Source: Scatomorpha merdavium (GTDB taxonomy: Bacteria > Bacillota > Clostridia > Oscillospirales > Oscillospiraceae). From it: a stretch of 6,470 bases of DNA. Position 1 is the stretch's first letter. Each line of letters begins with the position of its first letter. Shown one piece after another: positions 4,788 through 6,470 of the stretch. The position numbers and the translations under genes were made by a program. The notes under the pieces were generated by a model. It saw nothing but the letters and a program-made list of their open reading frames with translations, was not told where the DNA came from and did not search any database. The stretch lies in the NCBI GenBank assembly GCA_018711415.1, contig DVIJ01000126.1, positions 1 through 6,470 of the forward strand, read 5' to 3'.

Positions 4788-5804
4788 ATGAAAAAGACGG
4801 ACTACAGGGACGTGTGGGTGTATATAGAGCAGGGACGCCGGGGCGTGAGCGCGGTGTCTCTGGAGCTGTGCTGCCGGCTTAGGGGGCTGTGCGACGAGAT
4901 GGGCGAGCGGCTTGCGGCGGTGGTGATGGAACCTGTGCCGGAGGGGCTCATAGCCGAGCTGGCGGACTGCGGAGTGGAACGCGTCATCCGCGTCGGCGGG
5001 AGCGGACACGAGGAATATAGCAGCGAGGTCTGGGCGGAGGTGTTCACGCAGCTGTGCCGGAGGCACGGCCCGGCGGCGGTGTTTGTGGGCGCAACGGACA
5101 GCGGACGGGAGTTTGCGCCGCGCTTTGCGGCGCGGCTGAACACCGGCTGCACCTCGGACGCGACGGAGCTGGCATACAACGCGGCGAGCGGGGACATAGA
5201 GTTCATAGAGCCCGCGGTGGGCGGCAAGCTGATGGCGGTCATCACGGTGCCGGAGCAGCGGCCGCAGGTGGGGACGATAAGGGCCGGGACTTTCAGGTAT
5301 GAGCCCGGCGGACGGCGCTGCGAACCGGAGCAGGTGTGCGAGAGCATCGACGTGGATGCGAGCACGGTGCGGACCCGGGTGCTGAGCTTCACTCCGGCGG
5401 AAGGTGACATGGGTCTGGCGGAGGCGGAGGTGGTCGTCTGCGTCGGGAACGGATTGGCCGGACCGGAACGGCTCGGACGGTATGCGGAGCTGGCGGAGCT
5501 GCTGGGCGGGAAGCTGGCCTGTACGCGGCCGCTGCTGGACCGGGGGTTGATGAGCTTCCGGCAGATGATAGGCCAGTCTGGCGTATCGGTGAAGCCGAAG
5601 CTGTATATCGGTTTTGGAGTCTCCGGCGCGGTAAACCACGTCACGGGCTTTGCTGGCAGCGAATTGAGCGTAGCGGTGAACAGCGACCCGGACGCGGCGA
5701 TATTCAGCGCCTGCGACTACGGCATAGTTGGCGACATGGACGAGGTCTGCGACGCGCTCATAGCCGAGATAAAAAGACAACGCGCGCACCGACAAAGCGA
5801 GTGA
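4788..5804 (+). CDS. etfA: Electron transfer flavoprotein alpha subunit (EtfA/LctC type, no ferredoxin domain)
   Basis: A 338-residue ETF alpha subunit. The N-terminal part (about 8-200) is the alpha/beta domain shared with EtfB, with GATDSGREFAPRFAARLNTG (101-120) and RPQVGTIRAGTF (158-169). The C-terminal FAD domain contains VVVCVGNGLAG (215-225), TRPLLDRG (246-253), IGQSG (261-265), YIGFGVSGAVNH (273-284) and NSDPDAAIFSACDYGIVGD (298-316), all in the expected order. It should bind FAD and relay electrons between the dehydrogenase and its acceptors. Unlike A. woodii LctC and CarE there is no N-terminal ferredoxin-like domain and no CxxCxxC cluster motif: the protein starts directly with the ETF fold. 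ATG 4788 is chosen because GAGGTG (4776-4781), overlapping the etfB stop, lies 6 nt upstream. GTG 4779 falls inside that ribosome site. It is the last gene of the operon, followed 15 nt later by a strong terminator. Confidence 0.93.
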   Translation: MKKTDYRDVWVYIEQGRRGVSAVSLELCCRLRGLCDEMGERLAAVVMEPVPEGLIAELADCGVERVIRVGGSGHEEYSSEVWAEVFTQLCRRHGPAAVFVGATDSGREFAPRFAARLNTGCTSDATELAYNAASGDIEFIEPAVGGKLMAVITVPEQRPQVGTIRAGTFRYEPGGRRCEPEQVCESIDVDASTVRTRVLSFTPAEGDMGLAEAEVVVCVGNGLAGPERLGRYAELAELLGGKLACTRPLLDRGLMSFRQMIGQSGVSVKPKLYIGFGVSGAVNHVTGFAGSELSVAVNSDPDAAIFSACDYGIVGDMDEVCDALIAEIKRQRAHRQSE

Positions 5805-5819
5805 CGCAAAAAAATAGTC

Positions 5820-5860
5820 AAAGGAGCCTGCCGCAGATACGGCGGGCTCCTTTAAATTTT
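5820..5860 (+). terminator. strong intrinsic terminator of the larA-glcD-etfBA operon
   Basis: AAAGGAGCC (5820-5828) pairs with GGCTCCTTT (5845-5853) and GCCG (5830-5833) with CGGC (5840-5843), joined by one T-G pair, giving a 14-bp stem with a 6-nt loop. TTTAAATTTT follows on the plus strand. Seven A residues at 5808-5814 precede the stem and would be a U-run for transcription coming from the right on the minus strand, so it may work in both directions. It starts 15 nt after the etfA stop. Confidence 0.9.
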
Positions 5861-6054
5861 TAGCTAGAATACAAATAAAAGCCCGGACCTGACAGTAAGC
5901 CCACTGCGAATGGAGCTGCAAACGCCCGCACGCCAAAATTGCCAGAGAGGGCGCGCATGCCAAAGAAGAGCACAGCAATAGTGTCTGCAAATAAATAAAG
6001 ACAATGGACTTCTCCAACCCAAAGCCAGCGTATATTGAGCACCATCGGGAGCAA
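5860..6054 (-). CDS. possible small hydrophobic protein or decayed gene fragment, unrecognised
   Basis: A 64-residue minus-strand reading frame in an otherwise gene-free stretch. It is rich in Leu, Phe, Val, Ala and Gly; residues about 17-33 (LYLFADTIAVLFFGMRA) and 43-63 (VRAFAAPFAVGLL... through FYLYS) could be membrane-embedded. The start would be TTG 6054 or, more conventionally, ATG 6045. GGGGTGGAG (6065-6057 on the minus strand) is a possible but imperfectly spaced ribosome site for either. A plausible minus-strand promoter lies at 6084-6112, and the terminator at 5820-5853 could end the transcript because it is flanked by a U-run in that direction. I do not recognise the sequence. It may be a small membrane protein, a remnant of a transporter gene, or a chance reading frame. 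Confidence 0.25.
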   Translation of the reverse strand: MLPMVLNIRWLWVGEVHCLYLFADTIAVLFFGMRALSGNFGVRAFAAPFAVGLLSGPGFYLYSS

Positions 6055-6083
6055 TTCTCCACCCCGGAGATTTTAATGCGAAT

Positions 6084-6112
6084 ATAATAAATAGTTATCA
6101 ACAATATCACAA
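6084..6112 (-). promoter_or_regulatory. candidate minus-strand promoter for the small hydrophobic ORF
   Basis: Read on the minus strand, TTGTGA (6112-6107) and TATTAT (6089-6084) are separated by exactly 17 bp. They match the consensus -35 and -10 at four and five of six positions. Transcription would begin near 6077, about 25-30 nt before the possible small ORF start. The surrounding DNA is strongly AT-rich, so a chance match is possible. Confidence 0.35.
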
Positions 6113-6170
6113 TACTATATCAATTTAATGACCCGGAAGGTGGCTTTTTACCCGGCGCGACGCAGATTTC

Positions 6171-6198
6171 GTCAATTCAGAATTGACAATTAACAATT
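6171..6198. repeat. four tandem degenerate heptamers, consensus near GACAATT
   Basis: Reading in steps of seven from 6171 gives GTCAATT, CAGAATT, GACAATT and AACAATT. The last four bases are AATT in every unit, with small changes in the first three. The same stretch contains the palindromes GTCAATT-CAG-AATTGAC (6171-6187) and AATTG-A-CAATT (6181-6191). It overlaps a perfect -35 box, TTGACA (6183-6188). It could be a repeat-family remnant, an operator array for the downstream regulator, or both. Confidence 0.5.
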
Positions 6199-6211
6199 TC
6201 GGTGGTATGTA
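6183..6211 (+). promoter_or_regulatory. candidate promoter for the DeoR-type regulator
   Basis: A perfect TTGACA at 6183-6188 is followed after 17 bp by TATGTA (6206-6211), a weak -10 matching three of six bases. TGTATT (6208-6213), with 19 bp spacing, is an alternative with four matches. Transcription would begin near 6218, leaving a leader of about 38 nt. The -35 lies inside the heptamer repeat, so its perfection may be partly a by-product of the repeat sequence. Confidence 0.45.
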
Positions 6212-6225
6212 TTGAGTGGGGATAA

Positions 6226-6238
6226 CAAATCTGATTTG
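6226..6238. promoter_or_regulatory. short palindrome CAAAT-CTG-ATTTG, candidate operator
   Basis: A perfect 5-bp inverted repeat with a 3-nt centre lies just downstream of the presumed start point and 6 nt before the ribosome site of the DeoR-type gene. It is preceded by ATAACAAAT (6222-6230), identical to an arm of the inverted repeat at 12-40. Such a position would suit autorepression, but this is inferred from position and symmetry only. Confidence 0.3.
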
Positions 6239-6255
6239 AGGCCGAGGTAATTGAT

Positions 6256-6470
6256 ATGAAAGATATAAGACTGATGCAGATGGAGAGGTATTTATCAGAA
6301 GTTGGTTATGCGACCATTCAGCAGCTCTGCGAGAAGTTTGAGATACACCCCAACACGGCCCGCTCGGATATCAAGGAGCTCATAGAGCGCGGCGTTGCGG
6401 AAAAGAAGTACGGAGGAGTCGGCTATACCTCCACGAAGCTGCCCGAGGGATACTATGAGCAGAGGCGGGA
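6256..6470 (+). CDS. DeoR-family transcriptional regulator, N-terminal part (runs off window)
   Basis: The first 71 codons are visible and the frame is open to the window edge. Residues about 4-55 form a DeoR-type winged HTH: RLMQMERYLSEVGYATIQQL (5-24), then CEKFEIHPNTARSDIKELIE (25-44) containing the recognition helix, and the wing with KKYGGVGYT (50-58). Family members usually read T-x-RRD here; this protein has TARSD, a change in the recognition helix. ATG 6256 is chosen because GAGGTAA (6244-6250) is 5 nt upstream. The missing C-terminal part would normally be the sugar-phosphate sensor. It lies 451 nt after the terminated ETF operon and has its own promoter region, so it probably controls genes to the right rather than the operon. 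Confidence 0.8.
   Translation, partial: MKDIRLMQMERYLSEVGYATIQQLCEKFEIHPNTARSDIKELIERGVAEKKYGGVGYTSTKLPEGYYEQRR

Larger units (their letters stand above)
5861..6255. other. 395-nt intergenic region between etfA and the DeoR-type gene
   Basis: No convincing plus-strand gene is present. The left part (to about 6055) is covered by the doubtful minus-strand small ORF. Positions 6056-6070 hold a small hairpin, TCTCC/GGAGA with loop ACCCC followed by TTTT, too weak to call a terminator. From about 6075 to 6130 the DNA is very AT-rich and carries a minus-strand promoter candidate. Positions 6130-6170 show nothing I can name. Positions 6171-6240 hold heptamer repeats, a promoter candidate and a short palindrome, listed separately. 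Confidence 0.6.

Noticed and set aside
3994..4791. A 265-codon plus-strand frame overlapping etfB.
   Set aside because: Its product is almost entirely Gly, Arg and Ala, as expected from a shifted frame in GC-rich DNA, and etfB occupies the same stretch with clear family motifs.
6056..6074. Hairpin TCTCC-ACCCC-GGAGA followed by TTTT as a terminator.
   Set aside because: A 5-bp stem and four T residues are too weak, and no plus-strand gene ends just upstream.
4398..6110. A 570-codon open frame on the minus strand.
   Set aside because: It runs antisense through etfB and etfA, whose family motifs are unmistakable on the plus strand. Its translation is Arg/Pro/Ala/His-rich low-complexity sequence typical of a GC-rich shadow frame.
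1..6470. Search for CRISPR arrays, tRNA or rRNA genes, and insertion-sequence ends.
   Set aside because: No direct-repeat/spacer pattern, no cloverleaf-like segment, no transposase motif and no flanking terminal repeats were seen. The only tandem repeat is the short heptamer array at 6171-6198.

Overview
The window holds a compact, one-directional catabolic operon bracketed by two transcription regulators. It encodes an electron-transfer-flavoprotein-linked 2-hydroxyacid (most likely lactate) oxidation system. Base composition is GC-rich in the genes and AT-rich in the gaps. Strong GAGG-type Shine-Dalgarno sites, a near-consensus sigma-70/SigA-type promoter, an intrinsic terminator, and a set of oxygen-avoiding enzymes (nickel racemase, FAD dehydrogenase, EtfBA) suggest an anaerobic, fermentative Gram-positive-type bacterium (Clostridia-like) or a Synergistota-like anaerobe. 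The strong preference for the isoleucine codon ATA despite high GC is notable, but I cannot fix the taxon from it.

Layout. Positions 1-246 are an AT-rich control region with two inverted repeats and an extended -10 promoter. Positions 247-1101 encode a MurR/RpiR-family regulator (HTH plus SIS sugar-phosphate-binding domain). Positions 1102-1279 are a leader with a long GC-rich stem-loop, sequence words shared with the regulator's own upstream region, and a second small hairpin. Positions 1280-5804 carry four tightly packed genes separated by only 6-12 nt: a LarA-type nickel-pincer hydroxyacid racemase, a GlcD/LctD-type FAD-linked dehydrogenase, EtfB and EtfA. A strong intrinsic terminator lies at 5820-5860. 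Positions 5861-6255 are mostly non-coding. This stretch has a possible small membrane ORF on the minus strand with its own promoter, a run of tandem heptamers, and a promoter/operator region. From 6256 to the window edge is the start of a DeoR-type regulator.

How the parts fit. LarA would interconvert the stereoisomers of a 2-hydroxyacid. The FAD dehydrogenase would oxidise the correct isomer to the 2-oxoacid (lactate to pyruvate) and pass electrons to EtfBA. In the characterised Acetobacterium woodii LctBCD complex this step is driven by flavin-based electron confurcation with reduced ferredoxin and NAD+. Here gene content matches that scheme (racemase + LctD + EtfB + EtfA), but gene order differs, no lactate permease is visible, and EtfA lacks the N-terminal ferredoxin domain of A. 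woodii LctC. The substrate and the bifurcating mode are therefore inferences. The RpiR regulator probably controls itself and the operon.

The window is best described as a variant of a known system rather than a wholly new one. The most interesting points are the ferredoxin-less EtfA, control by a sugar-phosphate-type regulator, the shared operator-like words, the codon-bias break at the dehydrogenase gene, and the heptamer repeat upstream of the second regulator.
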